Shown here one piece after another: positions 53,791 through 64,000 of a DNA stretch of 64,000 nt (positions within the stretch are counted from its first letter, which is position 1; the number at the start of each line of letters is the position of its first letter). The stretch spans positions 267,530-331,529 of the forward strand of contig NZ_PYAK01000002.1 of the NCBI RefSeq assembly GCF_003264365.1. Reading direction: 5' to 3'. The notes under the pieces are model-generated. The model saw only the letters and a program-made list of their open reading frames with translations, did not search any database and was not told the origin of the DNA. This DNA comes from Micromonospora noduli. GTDB taxonomy: Bacteria > Actinomycetota > Actinomycetes > Mycobacteriales > Micromonosporaceae. The position numbers and the translations under genes are program-made.

Positions 53791-54906
53791 TCAGGCCAGC
53801 GCGTCGGCCAGCGGGAGCACGTCCATGCCGTGCGCCTCGGCGACCGGGCCGTAGGTGACCTGCCCGGCGTGGGTGTTGAGGCCCAGCGCCAGCGCCGGGT
53901 CGTTGCGCAGCGCCTCGCGCCAGCCCTGGTTGGCCAGCTCCAGGGCGTACGGCAGGGTGACGTTGGTCAGGGCGTAGGTGCTGGTGTTCGGCACCGCGCC
54001 GGGCATGTTCGCGACGCAGTAGAAGATCGACTCGTGCACCTTGTAGACCGGGTCGGCGTGCGTGGTGGGGCGCGAGTCCTCGAAGCAGCCGCCCTGGTCG
54101 ATGGCGATGTCGACCAGCACGCTGCCCGGCTTCATCCGGGAGACCAGTTCGTTGGAGATCAGCGTCGGGGCCTTCGCGCCGGGCACCAGCACCGCGCCGA
54201 TGACCAGGTCGGCGTCGAGCACCGCGCGCTCGACCTCGTAGGCGTTGGAGGCGACGGTCTGCAGGTGGCCCCGGTAGATCGCGTCGGCCTGCCGCAGCCG
54301 GGCGACGTTCTTGTCCAGCAGCAGCACCTCGGACTGCAGGCCCAGCGCGATCGCTGCGGCGTTCATGCCGGAGACGCCGGCGCCGATGACCACGGTCTTG
54401 GCCGCGTACACGCCGGAGACACCGCCGGGCAGCACACCGCGCCCACCACCGGTACGCATCATGTAGAAGGCGCCCACCTGCGGGGCGAGCCGGCCGGCCA
54501 CCTCGGACATCGGGGCGAGCAGCGGCAGCGACCGGTCGGGCAGCTCGACGGTCTCGTACGCGATGCCGGTGACCCGGCGGTCGATCAGCGCGTCGGTGCA
54601 CTCCTTGGAGGCGGCCAGGTGCAGGTAGGTGAAGAGCACCTGCCCCTCGCGCATCCGGTGGTACTCCTCGGCGATCGGCTCCTTGACCTTGAGCACCAGC
54701 TCGGCGGTCTCCCACACCTCGTCGGCGGTGGCGAGGATCTTCGCGCCGGCGGCGGCGAACTCCTCGTCGGTGATGCTGGAGCCAACCCCGGCGCCGGACT
54801 CGACGAAGACCTGGTGGCCGCTGCGGGTGAACTCGTTGACACCCGCTGGCGTGATCGCCACGCGGTACTCGTGGTTCTTGACCTCGCGTGGGATTCCGAC
54901 CTTCAC
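53791..54906 (-). CDS. ald: Alanine dehydrogenase
   Basis: A 371-residue enzyme, exactly the family length: NAD-dependent L-alanine to pyruvate plus ammonia. [20 protein letters not shown] at the start carries substrate-binding Arg, LVLKVKEP has Lys, and the NAD motif is [22 protein letters not shown] 54906 follows GAGAGG. It lies just upstream of xerD in the same direction, with a 38-bp gap. Confidence 0.96.
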   Translation of the reverse strand: MKVGIPREVKNHEYRVAITPAGVNEFTRSGHQVFVESGAGVGSSITDEEFAAAGAKILATADEVWETAELVLKVKEPIAEEYHRMREGQVLFTYLHLAASKECTDALIDRRVTGIAYETVELPDRSLPLLAPMSEVAGRLAPQVGAFYMMRTGGGRGVLPGGVSGVYAAKTVVIGAGVSGMNAAAIALGLQSEVLLLDKNVARLRQADAIYRGHLQTVASNAYEVERAVLDADLVIGAVLVPGAKAPTLISNELVSRMKPGSVLVDIAIDQGGCFEDSRPTTHADPVYKVHESIFYCVANMPGAVPNTSTYALTNVTLPYALELANQGWREALRNDPALALGLNTHAGQVTYGPVAEAHGMDVLPLADALA

Positions 54907-55198
54907 GATGCAGACACCTCTCTTCGGGGCTGCTCTCCCCCGACTGCTCGGTGCCACGACGGCCCCTTTGCCATCGCGGTACACCGGTCCTGCGGCGGCA
55001 GTCTAGGCGCGCCCGGTGCCGCCGCGAGCCAGCACAGTGCCACCCGGTGCCCGGGTGTCCTGACGAAGTGTCAGGGCACCGCCGACATTCGGCGGTCGAC
55101 CGTCACCTCAGCCAACAGGACAGTGTTTCACCATTATCGTCCCATCTGCCGGGCGGCGGTGCGGACAGCCGGCGAGTGGATCACTAATGTGTCGGCCC

Positions 55199-55474
55199 AT
55201 GACCACTCCTCCTTACCAGCCCGGGTACCCCCAGCCGGGGTATCCCCAGGGCGTCTCCGACAAGAGCAAGATCGTCGCGGGCATCCTCGGCATCCTGCTC
55301 GGCACCTTCGGTGCCGGTCGGTTCTACACCGGACACACCAAGATCGCCGTTCTCCAGCTCGTCGTGAGCCTGGTGACCTGCGGCGTCGGCGCTCTCTGGG
55401 GCGTCGTCGACGGCATCCTCATCCTGGTCAACGGCGGCACGGACGCGCAGGGCCGTCCGTTGCGCGACTCCTAG
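55199..55474 (+). CDS. TM2-domain small membrane protein
   Basis: A 91-residue protein. A Pro/Gly/Tyr-rich cytoplasmic head (YQPGYPQPGYPQG) precedes a TM2 domain: GILLGTFGAGRFYTGHTKIAVLQLVVSLVTCG and GVVDGILILVNGG. It is the only plus-strand gene in the core block. TAATGT (55185-55190) ends eight bases before the ATG with no ribosome site, which suggests a leaderless message. Confidence 0.9.
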   Translation: MTTPPYQPGYPQPGYPQGVSDKSKIVAGILGILLGTFGAGRFYTGHTKIAVLQLVVSLVTCGVGALWGVVDGILILVNGGTDAQGRPLRDS

Positions 55475-55484
55475 ACCAACGAGT

Positions 55485-55520
55485 GGAAGGGGCCCCGCGG
55501 CTGACCGCGGGGCCCCTTCC
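55485..55520. terminator. Bidirectional terminator hairpin
   Basis: A perfect 16-bp stem (55485-55500 with 55505-55520) and CTGA loop between the convergent TM2 gene and NUDIX gene. The AAGG/CCTT ends give short T-runs in both directions. Confidence 0.85.
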
Positions 55521-55558
55521 GTGCGTACTCCCCCACCGGGCTGGACCGGCGGCGACGC

Positions 55559-57939
<2,381 letters not shown>

Positions 57940-58075
57940 TCATGCAGACCGCCGTGCTTGATCAGCAAAGTGATCACGCGATCCACGGGATTCGACGGTA
58001 ACACCTCCCGGGCGGGTACCCGCAGGCCGCACCCCGGCTGCGACACCTCCGGGCCATCCGGACGAGGCCCGGCGC

Positions 58076-60490
58076 TCAGGACGCGGCAACCTCCGTCGAT
58101 GACCGGGAGACCTGCCGCGGCGGTACGGGCACCGCCGGATCGGCGTCCGGCGTCGACCCGCTCGCGGTCGGCTCGGGCGGTTCGTCGGCGTCCCCGCGGC
58201 GCTCGCCCGCAGTGTCCGACGCCGGTTGGGTGACCTTCGCCGGTGCGCTCGGGGGCGGGCCGGCGATCGGACGGGGATGCACGGCACCCAGTGGCCCACC
58301 GCCGCCGGTCGGACCGTCACCCCCACCGACCGGGCCGACCCCGCCGGACCCCGAGTCGTCGTCGGCGCCGTTGGCGCGGGAGCGGCCCGCTGCCGGGCGG
58401 GTCCGGTCGGCGGCGTGCCCGAGCACCCGTAGCGACGCCAGGGCCGCCATCGGCACCACCAGGGCGGCGGCAGCGCCCATCACGTCCAGGGCCGCGCCGT
58501 CGAGCACACCACCGAGCACCGCGGCGACCACAGTGCCGGCCAGCGCGGCCCGGACCGCCGGGTAGATGCCGAACAGCCGCATCAGCCCACCCCACGGCTG
58601 CAACAGGGCGAACCACACCAGCAACCCGCCGGCCAGCGCCAGCACCGTCAGCGGGCTGTTGACCAACGTCTCGAAGTTCTCCGTGCTGGACCGGTGCACG
58701 GCGAACCCGCCGGTGCCGTCGCCGAGCGCGGAGAGGAACCGGCCCAGGCTGCCCCGCTCCCCCGGCGGACGCCGCAGGTCCACCACGGCGAACCCGATAC
58801 CGACCGCCAGCGCTGCCATGGTGGCCCAGGCCAGCCGGCTGATCGTCAACCAGCCGCCGGCGCTGATCACGGCGGCGACGCTCACCCCGGCGGTGAGCGC
58901 GATCGCGCCGACCGGGTCGGCGCCCAGGTACGGGCTGCCGACCACCACCACGGCGAGGCCACCCACCGCCACCATCACCGCCGGCCGCCAGCCCCGGTGC
59001 ACCCGTTGGGCGAACCAGCCGCCGGTGACCAGCGCACCGGCGAGGAACACTCCCAACCCCACAGTGCTCAGCCCGGCGTACCGGCCCCCCTGCAACGCGG
59101 AGTAGCCGACCACGCTGTTGAGCTGGAGGCGGGCCCCGGTGAGCACGTCCAGCCCGACCACGAGCGTGGTGAGGCCGGCCACCGCTCCGAGCGGCCCGAG
59201 GGTGTTCGCGTACCCGGGGGCGAACCGCACCGCCGCGGTGCCGGCCGCCACCAGCAGCGCTGTCGCCCCGGCGAAGATCCACCCGGGGTGCTCGCCGCGC
59301 CACCAGGGCACCGCGTCGGCCAGCAGCGCCGCCGGCACTGTCAACGCCACGGCGACCAGCAGCAGCTCCATCACCGCCACGATCCGCCCGGAGACGGGCG
59401 TCGGGCCGGTCGGGCCGGCGTGCGGACGGGCCCGGCGCAGCAGCGGCAGCATCGCGATCGCCAGCAGCACCTGAGCCCCGGCGAGCAGCGCGAAGAACGC
59501 CCCGGAGACGGAGCGCTGGGCGGCCGCCTCCCGGTCGGCGTTCGCCGGCGCGTTGATGGCCTCGGTCAGGTCGGCGGGGCGGCCGCCGGTGCTGATCGCC
59601 GGGCGGCCGAGGAAGAGCCGCTCCGGCATGGGCCGGCCCAACGCGGCGAGGGCGGTCGGCGCGAGGTCGACAAGTTGCAGGTACCCGTCCCGGCCGGTGC
59701 TGGCCGAGGTGAGCCACCCCCGTTCCCAGCCCGGCCCGTCGGCGACCGCCACGTGCAGCCGGGCCGGCTGGGTGGTGTCGGAGATCCCCGCGACCATCAC
59801 CAACGACCGTGGGGGGCGTGCCGCCAGCACCCGGGCCAGCTCGGCGTCCGCCGCGCGGGCCTCCTCGGCGCGGGTGGCCGGGTCGGCCCCCTCGACAGTG
59901 CCGAGGTCGACGATGCTCAGCACACACGAGCCGAGCAGCGGCCGCGGGTCGGCCGGCAGCCCCGAGGCGTACCGGTCGACGCGGCCGAACGGTCGGGCGG
60001 CGGCCACTGCCGCGCCCGGGCCGACGGCGACGGAGCACCGCACCGACTCGGACAACGAGCCGGGCAGGGCGCCCCAGGGCAGCCGCTGCTGGTTGTACTG
60101 GACCACGCCCTCCTGGTCGGGCAGGTTCGCGCCGATGCCGTCCGGTTGTTCCACTGTCACCCCCGCCGACGGGCAACCGTCGACCGACCGGCTGCCGTTC
60201 CACGCGGCGAAGCTGCCCGCGCCGAGGGTCAGCCAGCCGTCCACCGGGCAGGTGGGCCGGTGCGCGGAACGCACCGACAGTGAGCCGATCGAGCCGTCCT
60301 GGGCCATCCGCCACAGCGTCGGGGTGCTCTGCGGATCCACGTCCTCCCAGCGCAGCCCGGCGATCCCGGCGAGCACCACGAAGTCGGCGGTGCGTTGCGG
60401 GGTGCCCTGGGGTGGGCGGGCGGCGAGCGCGGTGACGCCCAGCGCCACCACGAGCACTGTCAACAGGGCGGGGGCGATTCGGCGCAGCAT
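58076..60490 (-). CDS. Large polytopic membrane protein with alkaline-phosphatase-like ectodomain
   Basis: An 804-residue protein. A signal anchor (ALLTVLVVALGVTALAA) is followed by a ~300-residue extracytoplasmic domain with phosphatase-superfamily cues (LVMVAGISDTTQPARLHVAVADG, GYLQLVDLAPTALAALGRPMP). About 11-12 transmembrane segments (360-690) and a 110-residue Pro/Gly/Ser disordered tail follow. Conserved next to murJ and pyrG in Micromonosporaceae-type genomes. Possibly handles a lipid-linked phosphate or sulfate; inference. ATG 60490 overlaps the upstream gene's stop (TGATG). Confidence 0.8.
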   Translation of the reverse strand: MLRRIAPALLTVLVVALGVTALAARPPQGTPQRTADFVVLAGIAGLRWEDVDPQSTPTLWRMAQDGSIGSLSVRSAHRPTCPVDGWLTLGAGSFAAWNGSRSVDGCPSAGVTVEQPDGIGANLPDQEGVVQYNQQRLPWGALPGSLSESVRCSVAVGPGAAVAAARPFGRVDRYASGLPADPRPLLGSCVLSIVDLGTVEGADPATRAEEARAADAELARVLAARPPRSLVMVAGISDTTQPARLHVAVADGPGWERGWLTSASTGRDGYLQLVDLAPTALAALGRPMPERLFLGRPAISTGGRPADLTEAINAPANADREAAAQRSVSGAFFALLAGAQVLLAIAMLPLLRRARPHAGPTGPTPVSGRIVAVMELLLVAVALTVPAALLADAVPWWRGEHPGWIFAGATALLVAAGTAAVRFAPGYANTLGPLGAVAGLTTLVVGLDVLTGARLQLNSVVGYSALQGGRYAGLSTVGLGVFLAGALVTGGWFAQRVHRGWRPAVMVAVGGLAVVVVGSPYLGADPVGAIALTAGVSVAAVISAGGWLTISRLAWATMAALAVGIGFAVVDLRRPPGERGSLGRFLSALGDGTGGFAVHRSSTENFETLVNSPLTVLALAGGLLVWFALLQPWGGLMRLFGIYPAVRAALAGTVVAAVLGGVLDGAALDVMGAAAALVVPMAALASLRVLGHAADRTRPAAGRSRANGADDDSGSGGVGPVGGGDGPTGGGGPLGAVHPRPIAGPPPSAPAKVTQPASDTAGERRGDADEPPEPTASGSTPDADPAVPVPPRQVSRSSTEVAAS

Positions 60491-61659
60491 CACCGGTGTC
60501 CCGTTCTCGGGGCGTCGGAGCCCGGGGCGGCCGCCGGACCGCCGGGATTCCCGGCCAGCTCGGCGTAGAGGGCGGCAAGCGTGGCGACGGTGTCCGCCTC
60601 GGTCGGCCACGTCGCCGCCCGTTCGGCGCCACGCCGGCCCAACTCCGCCCGCGCCGCCGGGTCGTCCAGCAACGCGCGTACGGCCGCGTCGACCGCGTCC
60701 ACGTCACCGGAGGGAACCAGCGTGGCGGCGTCACCGACCAGGTCCGGCAGCCCACCGACAGCGGTGGCCACCAGCGGCACGCCGGCGCGCAGCGCCTCCT
60801 GGGCGAAGAGCTGTCGCGCCTCCCAGTCGCTGGTCACCACCGCCAGGTCGGCGCCGGCGAGGAGGTCGGCCACGTCGGTGCGGTGCCCCAGCAGGGTCAC
60901 CGGGGCGCGGGCGGCCGACGTCCGCGCGGCGAGCGGCAGATACGCCGGCCCGCTGCCCGCGATCACCACGACCGGCGGCGGGGTACGCGTACGCCAGCGG
61001 GCCGCCGCGTCGATCAGCACGTCGTAGCGCTTCTGCGGGTGCAACCGACCGACCGAGACGATCAACGGCTGGTCCGGACGGACGCCGAACTCGGCGCGTA
61101 CCGCCGCCGGGCGTCGACGCGGCGCGGGCAGCGTCGGCGCGGCGACCGGGGCGAGCCGGGCGTCGACGGCACCCACCTCGGCGGCCCGTCGCACCAGGTC
61201 CGCGGAGGCGCCGAGCGCCACCCGGACGCCCCGGGCCACCACCCGTTCGACGAGCCGGGACACGCCGCCCCGCAGTCCTCCCGCGAGCACCGCGTTGTGC
61301 CAGGTGACGATCAGCGGGGCGGCCGGACGGGCCAGCACGGCGACCAACCCGGCCCGCAGGCCGTGCGCGTGCACCACGTCGACGTGAGCGGCGGCGAGCG
61401 CCCGGCGCAGCGCGAGCACCGCCCGCGCGTCGGCCGGAGTCGGGCTGGCCGGGATCTCCACCGGCTCGAACCGCGCACCGACACCGGTGAAGTCGAACTG
61501 CTCCTCAGTGGCGGCGGGCCCGCAGACCAGGACGGTCGTGCCGCCCGCGACGAGGCCCCGGGCCACCGAACGGACGTGCTGGCCGACCCCGCCGGTGCTG
61601 GACGCGAGCACCAACGCGACGGTGCCCGACCAGTTGGCAGGCTGAGCTGGCTCAGTCAT
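60490..61659 (-). CDS. GT4-family glycosyltransferase
   Basis: A 389-residue retaining glycosyltransferase with GT-B fold. N-terminal SSTGGVGQHVRSVARGLVAGG and DVVHAHGLRAGLVAV. C-terminal nucleotide-sugar part VSVGRLHPQKRYDVLIDA and the ExEx-type LFAQEALRAGVPLVATAVGGLPD. It lies between murJ and the large membrane protein with overlaps on both sides (ATGA, TGATG), so it belongs to the envelope operon. Sugar and acceptor unknown. Confidence 0.92.
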   Translation of the reverse strand: MTEPAQPANWSGTVALVLASSTGGVGQHVRSVARGLVAGGTTVLVCGPAATEEQFDFTGVGARFEPVEIPASPTPADARAVLALRRALAAAHVDVVHAHGLRAGLVAVLARPAAPLIVTWHNAVLAGGLRGGVSRLVERVVARGVRVALGASADLVRRAAEVGAVDARLAPVAAPTLPAPRRRPAAVRAEFGVRPDQPLIVSVGRLHPQKRYDVLIDAAARWRTRTPPPVVVIAGSGPAYLPLAARTSAARAPVTLLGHRTDVADLLAGADLAVVTSDWEARQLFAQEALRAGVPLVATAVGGLPDLVGDAATLVPSGDVDAVDAAVRALLDDPAARAELGRRGAERAATWPTEADTVATLAALYAELAGNPGGPAAAPGSDAPRTGHR

Positions 61660-63341
61660 CGCGTCGCCGTCTCCTTCCCGTCGCCCCGCTCCGCGGAGCC
61701 CGCGCCCGGTGTCGGCGCACCGCCGGACGGCCCCCGCCGGCCCAGACGCCGCAGCACCCCGGCGAGCAGTGGCTGTACGTCCCGCCGGTCGACGAACCAG
61801 ACCACGGCGAGGAACACAACCCCAACCAGAACCCCGGACAGCATGCCCTGACCGAACGCCGCCGCCGTCGTCGGGGTGCCGCCGCCCGACTGGTCGAGCC
61901 AACGGCTGAGGCCCAGCCCGGCGAGCCCGGCGAGCACACCGGCGAGGCCACCGGCCGCTCCGGCCCGTGCCGCTCCCGCGAGGGCGGGACGGCCGGCGCT
62001 GCGCAGCACCGCCACGAGCAGCAGGGCGCCGAGCACCAGCATCCCCACCGAGTTCGCGGACGTCACCGCGAGCACCCGGTCGGCGGTGGGGAGCAGCGCC
62101 GTCAACGGCAGCGCCGCGGCCGGAACAACCAGCCAGCCGAGGGTGATCGCCACTGTCGCCGACCGGGTGTCGCCGCGCGCGTACAACGCGCGGGACAGGA
62201 TCGCGAACAAGCCGTAGCCGAGCAGACCCGGCGCGAATCCGCTGATGGCCGCCGCGGTGGACGCCGGATTGTCCGGGTAGAAGAGCGCAGCGATCGGCTG
62301 CGCGGTACCGATCAACGCCGCGGCGCCCAGGCAGCTGAAGAGCAGCACACCACGCACCGCGCTGGAGAGGGTCCGTCGGTAACCGGCCTCGTCACCGGCG
62401 GCGCTGGCGGTGGCCAGAGTGGGGTAGGACGCCACCGCCAGCGGCACGGCGAGGACCGCCCACGGCAGCAGGTAGATCGCCTGGGCCAGGTTGAACACCT
62501 GCGGGGACCCGGTGGGGCCACCGGAGACCCGGTTCAGCACCACCAGTAGCGCGACCTGCTGTGCCGCCACCGTCACCGCGCCGGCCGTGGCGAGCCCACC
62601 GATACGGGCCCGCGCGTCAGCGGTGAAGGAGTAGCCGAACCGGGGCCGTATCCGCAGCCGCCGCAGCGGGACCAGCAGCGAGAGCGACAACACGACCACG
62701 CCCAGTGTGGTGCCGCCGGAGAGGAGCAGTTCGCCGCTGCGACCGACCTGGGCCACGGACACGCCCCGACCCTGGGCGGCGCCGAAGGCCACGTAGACGA
62801 CGACCACTGTGAGGCTGGACAGCAGCGGCGCGATGACGGGCCAGGCGAAGCGTCGGTGTGCCTGGAGGACGCCGGTGAGCACGATGCCGATCCCGTAGAG
62901 CGGCAACTGCGGGGCGAACACGCGCAGCATCCGGGCGCCGGCGGCGAGTTCCGACGCCGATCGTCCCTCGCTGATCACCGAGATGATCGGGTCGGCGAAC
63001 AGGGCGACGAGCACGGCGAGGGGAACCAGCAGGCTCACCGTCCAGGTGAGCAGGGCGCCGGTGGTCGCCGCCACCGTCCGCCGGTCCTCCGCCGCGACCG
63101 CCCCGGCCAGCAGTGGCACGACCAGGCTGGCCAACGCCCCGCCGGCGACGATCTCGAAGACGATGTTCGGCACCGTGTTGGCGATGACGTACATGCCGCC
63201 CAGGTCGCTCTGCTCGACCACCCAGGTGAACACGGCGGTGCGGCCGAAGCCGGCGAGTCGGCTGGCCACGGTGAGGACGGCGATGAGCGCGGCTGCCCCG
63301 GCCAGCCGGCCGGCGCCGGCGAGGGGTGCCGGTCTGTTCAC
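61656..63341 (-). CDS. murJ: Lipid II flippase MurJ
   Basis: A 561-residue MATE/MOP-superfamily flippase with about 14 helices. It starts AGAAALIAVLTVASRLAGFGRTAVFTWV with the conserved RxxGFxR region and ANTVPNIVFEIVAGGALAS. Further landmarks are RRTVAATTGALLTWTVSLLV and GYGLFAILSRALYARGDTRSA. It exports the peptidoglycan precursor. Overlaps the glycosyltransferase start by four bases. Confidence 0.92.
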   Translation of the reverse strand: MNRPAPLAGAGRLAGAAALIAVLTVASRLAGFGRTAVFTWVVEQSDLGGMYVIANTVPNIVFEIVAGGALASLVVPLLAGAVAAEDRRTVAATTGALLTWTVSLLVPLAVLVALFADPIISVISEGRSASELAAGARMLRVFAPQLPLYGIGIVLTGVLQAHRRFAWPVIAPLLSSLTVVVVYVAFGAAQGRGVSVAQVGRSGELLLSGGTTLGVVVLSLSLLVPLRRLRIRPRFGYSFTADARARIGGLATAGAVTVAAQQVALLVVLNRVSGGPTGSPQVFNLAQAIYLLPWAVLAVPLAVASYPTLATASAAGDEAGYRRTLSSAVRGVLLFSCLGAAALIGTAQPIAALFYPDNPASTAAAISGFAPGLLGYGLFAILSRALYARGDTRSATVAITLGWLVVPAAALPLTALLPTADRVLAVTSANSVGMLVLGALLLVAVLRSAGRPALAGAARAGAAGGLAGVLAGLAGLGLSRWLDQSGGGTPTTAAAFGQGMLSGVLVGVVFLAVVWFVDRRDVQPLLAGVLRRLGRRGPSGGAPTPGAGSAERGDGKETATR

Positions 63342-63342
63342 G

Positions 63343-64000
63343 TCAGTCGGCGCGTCGGCCCAGTGCGTCGAGTTCGCGGAGCCCCGGGGTCCGCTGGATC
63401 ACCGCGGTGAAGCTGACCTTCTCGCTGGCGGCGGTGAGCCCGGCGAGGACGGCGAGCAGACCGGCCCGGCCGAGCGGGCCGGTACGGGCGGCGAGCGCGA
63501 CGCCGAGCACCGCCCCGAGCGCGTTCGCGCCACTGTCGCCGAGCATCACGTCCTCGGCCAGGTCGTCGCGGAGCAGGCCGGCGGCGGCGCCGGCCGCGCC
63601 CGCGGCGATCCCGCCCTGCGGGCCGCCGGTCAGCGGCGCCGCGAGCAGCAGCCCGGACTTGAGGGCGCGGCCCGGCCGCAGGTCGAGCAGGTTGAGCAGG
63701 TTGGCCGTGCCGGCGATCACGCCGGCGCCGAGCAGCACGTCGACACCCCGGCCGAACGCACCGTGCCGCTGCCGGCGCGGGTGCGCGGCGACCCGGGAGT
63801 CGGCGGCGAGCAGCGCGGCAGCGCCCAGCCCGGCGGCGCCCACCCCGACGACCTTGACCAGACCGGCGGTGACCCGCCCCTCACGCAGCGCGGCGAGGTG
63901 CCCGGCGAAGCCCTTGGCCGCCTTCTGCTCCGGCCGCGCGCCGACCACGTCGTCGTACAGCCCGACGCCGCCCGCGCCGAGACCGGCGACCAGGGCGGCC
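63343..64000 (-). CDS. GT4/MraY-WecA-like prenyl-phosphate sugar-phosphate transferase (partial)
   Basis: The gene continues past the window edge; only the 3' ~219 codons are visible. The frame open to 64000 reads ...GVGLYDDVVGARPEQKAAKGFAGHL, the DD(x)nKGF(x)GH motif of MraY/WecA-like enzymes, then several hydrophobic helices and VMLGDSGANALGAVLGVAL (the GDSGAN loop). Likely transfers a sugar-phosphate to a prenyl phosphate, or is a degenerate homologue, in the murJ envelope operon. Confidence 0.85.
   Translation of the reverse strand, partial: AALVAGLGAGGVGLYDDVVGARPEQKAAKGFAGHLAALREGRVTAGLVKVVGVGAAGLGAAALLAADSRVAAHPRRQRHGAFGRGVDVLLGAGVIAGTANLLNLLDLRPGRALKSGLLLAAPLTGGPQGGIAAGAAGAAAGLLRDDLAEDVMLGDSGANALGAVLGVALAARTGPLGRAGLLAVLAGLTAASEKVSFTAVIQRTPGLRELDALGRRAD

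Noticed and set aside
52787..54715. Single 642-residue gene joining an ald-like region and xerD
   Set aside because: The N-terminal half is ald read in the wrong frame; XerD begins at GTG 53752.
58317..60755. Alternative 812-residue minus frame over the large membrane protein
   Set aside because: Gly/Arg/Pro-rich nonsense in a shifted frame; the other frame has clear hydrophobic helices.

Overview
The window is GC-rich (roughly 70%) actinobacterial DNA. GTG starts, stop/start overlaps (ATGA, TGATG) and the gene order in the last 18 kb point to a Micromonosporaceae-type chromosome (Micromonospora/Salinispora-like); the genus is inference from gene order and protein style, not from a database search.

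From about 46 to 64 kb lies a compact core block, almost all on the minus strand. Read in the direction of transcription (right to left) it holds: a GT4/MraY-like transferase (cut by the window end), murJ flippase, a glycosyltransferase, a large membrane protein with an extracellular phosphatase-like domain, pyrG, a NUDIX ADP-ribose pyrophosphatase, ald, xerD, a ParA-family ATPase, scpA, scpB, an rluB-type pseudouridine synthase, cmk, der and tRNA-Pro(GGG). This is cell-envelope, nucleotide and chromosome-segregation housekeeping. The only plus-strand gene in it is a small TM2-domain protein.

Everything left of the tRNA is accessory and mosaic. Next to the 3' end of tRNA-Pro is a frameshifted tyrosine-integrase pseudogene whose first catalytic Arg has become Cys, the scar of an old integrated element. 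From 38.8 to 46 kb the DNA is littered with decayed pieces (IS3-type OrfA, IS481-type transposase, an ATP-grasp N-terminus) between a few intact orphan genes.

Region by region: 0-9 kb holds a TetR/SGNH-hydrolase pair, an LtrA-like membrane protein, a secreted PQQ-type sugar dehydrogenase, two small membrane proteins and a NarL-type two-component system. 9.5-11.6 kb holds a solitary restriction-like nuclease (winged helices plus a PD-(D/E)XK core). 11.9-13.6 kb holds DinB and VOC proteins and a headless LPXTG protein. 13.7-24.9 kb is a coherent catabolic cluster: a GntR/FCD regulator, a DJ-1/PfpI protein and an alpha/beta hydrolase diverge from a five-gene sugar/polyol ABC importer (lipoprotein, two permeases, two different ATPases), followed by an aldehyde dehydrogenase and an iron-type alcohol dehydrogenase; the logical reading is import of a polyol or ester-linked alcohol and stepwise oxidation to an acid. 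25-28.2 kb holds a hypothetical protein, a barstar remnant, a cell-surface protein and a signal-peptidase-like lipoprotein. 28.8-34.5 kb holds small redox genes with their regulators (TetR/SDR, MarR/metallo-beta-lactamase, aldo-keto reductase, 2-hydroxyacid dehydrogenase), with clear palindromic operators. 34.7-38.8 kb holds a large zinc-ribbon plus CHAT caspase-like protease divergent from two small genes, one encoding a membrane protein. This is the best candidate for an undescribed defence or cell-death module.

No CRISPR array, rRNA, intact insertion sequence or replication origin was seen.
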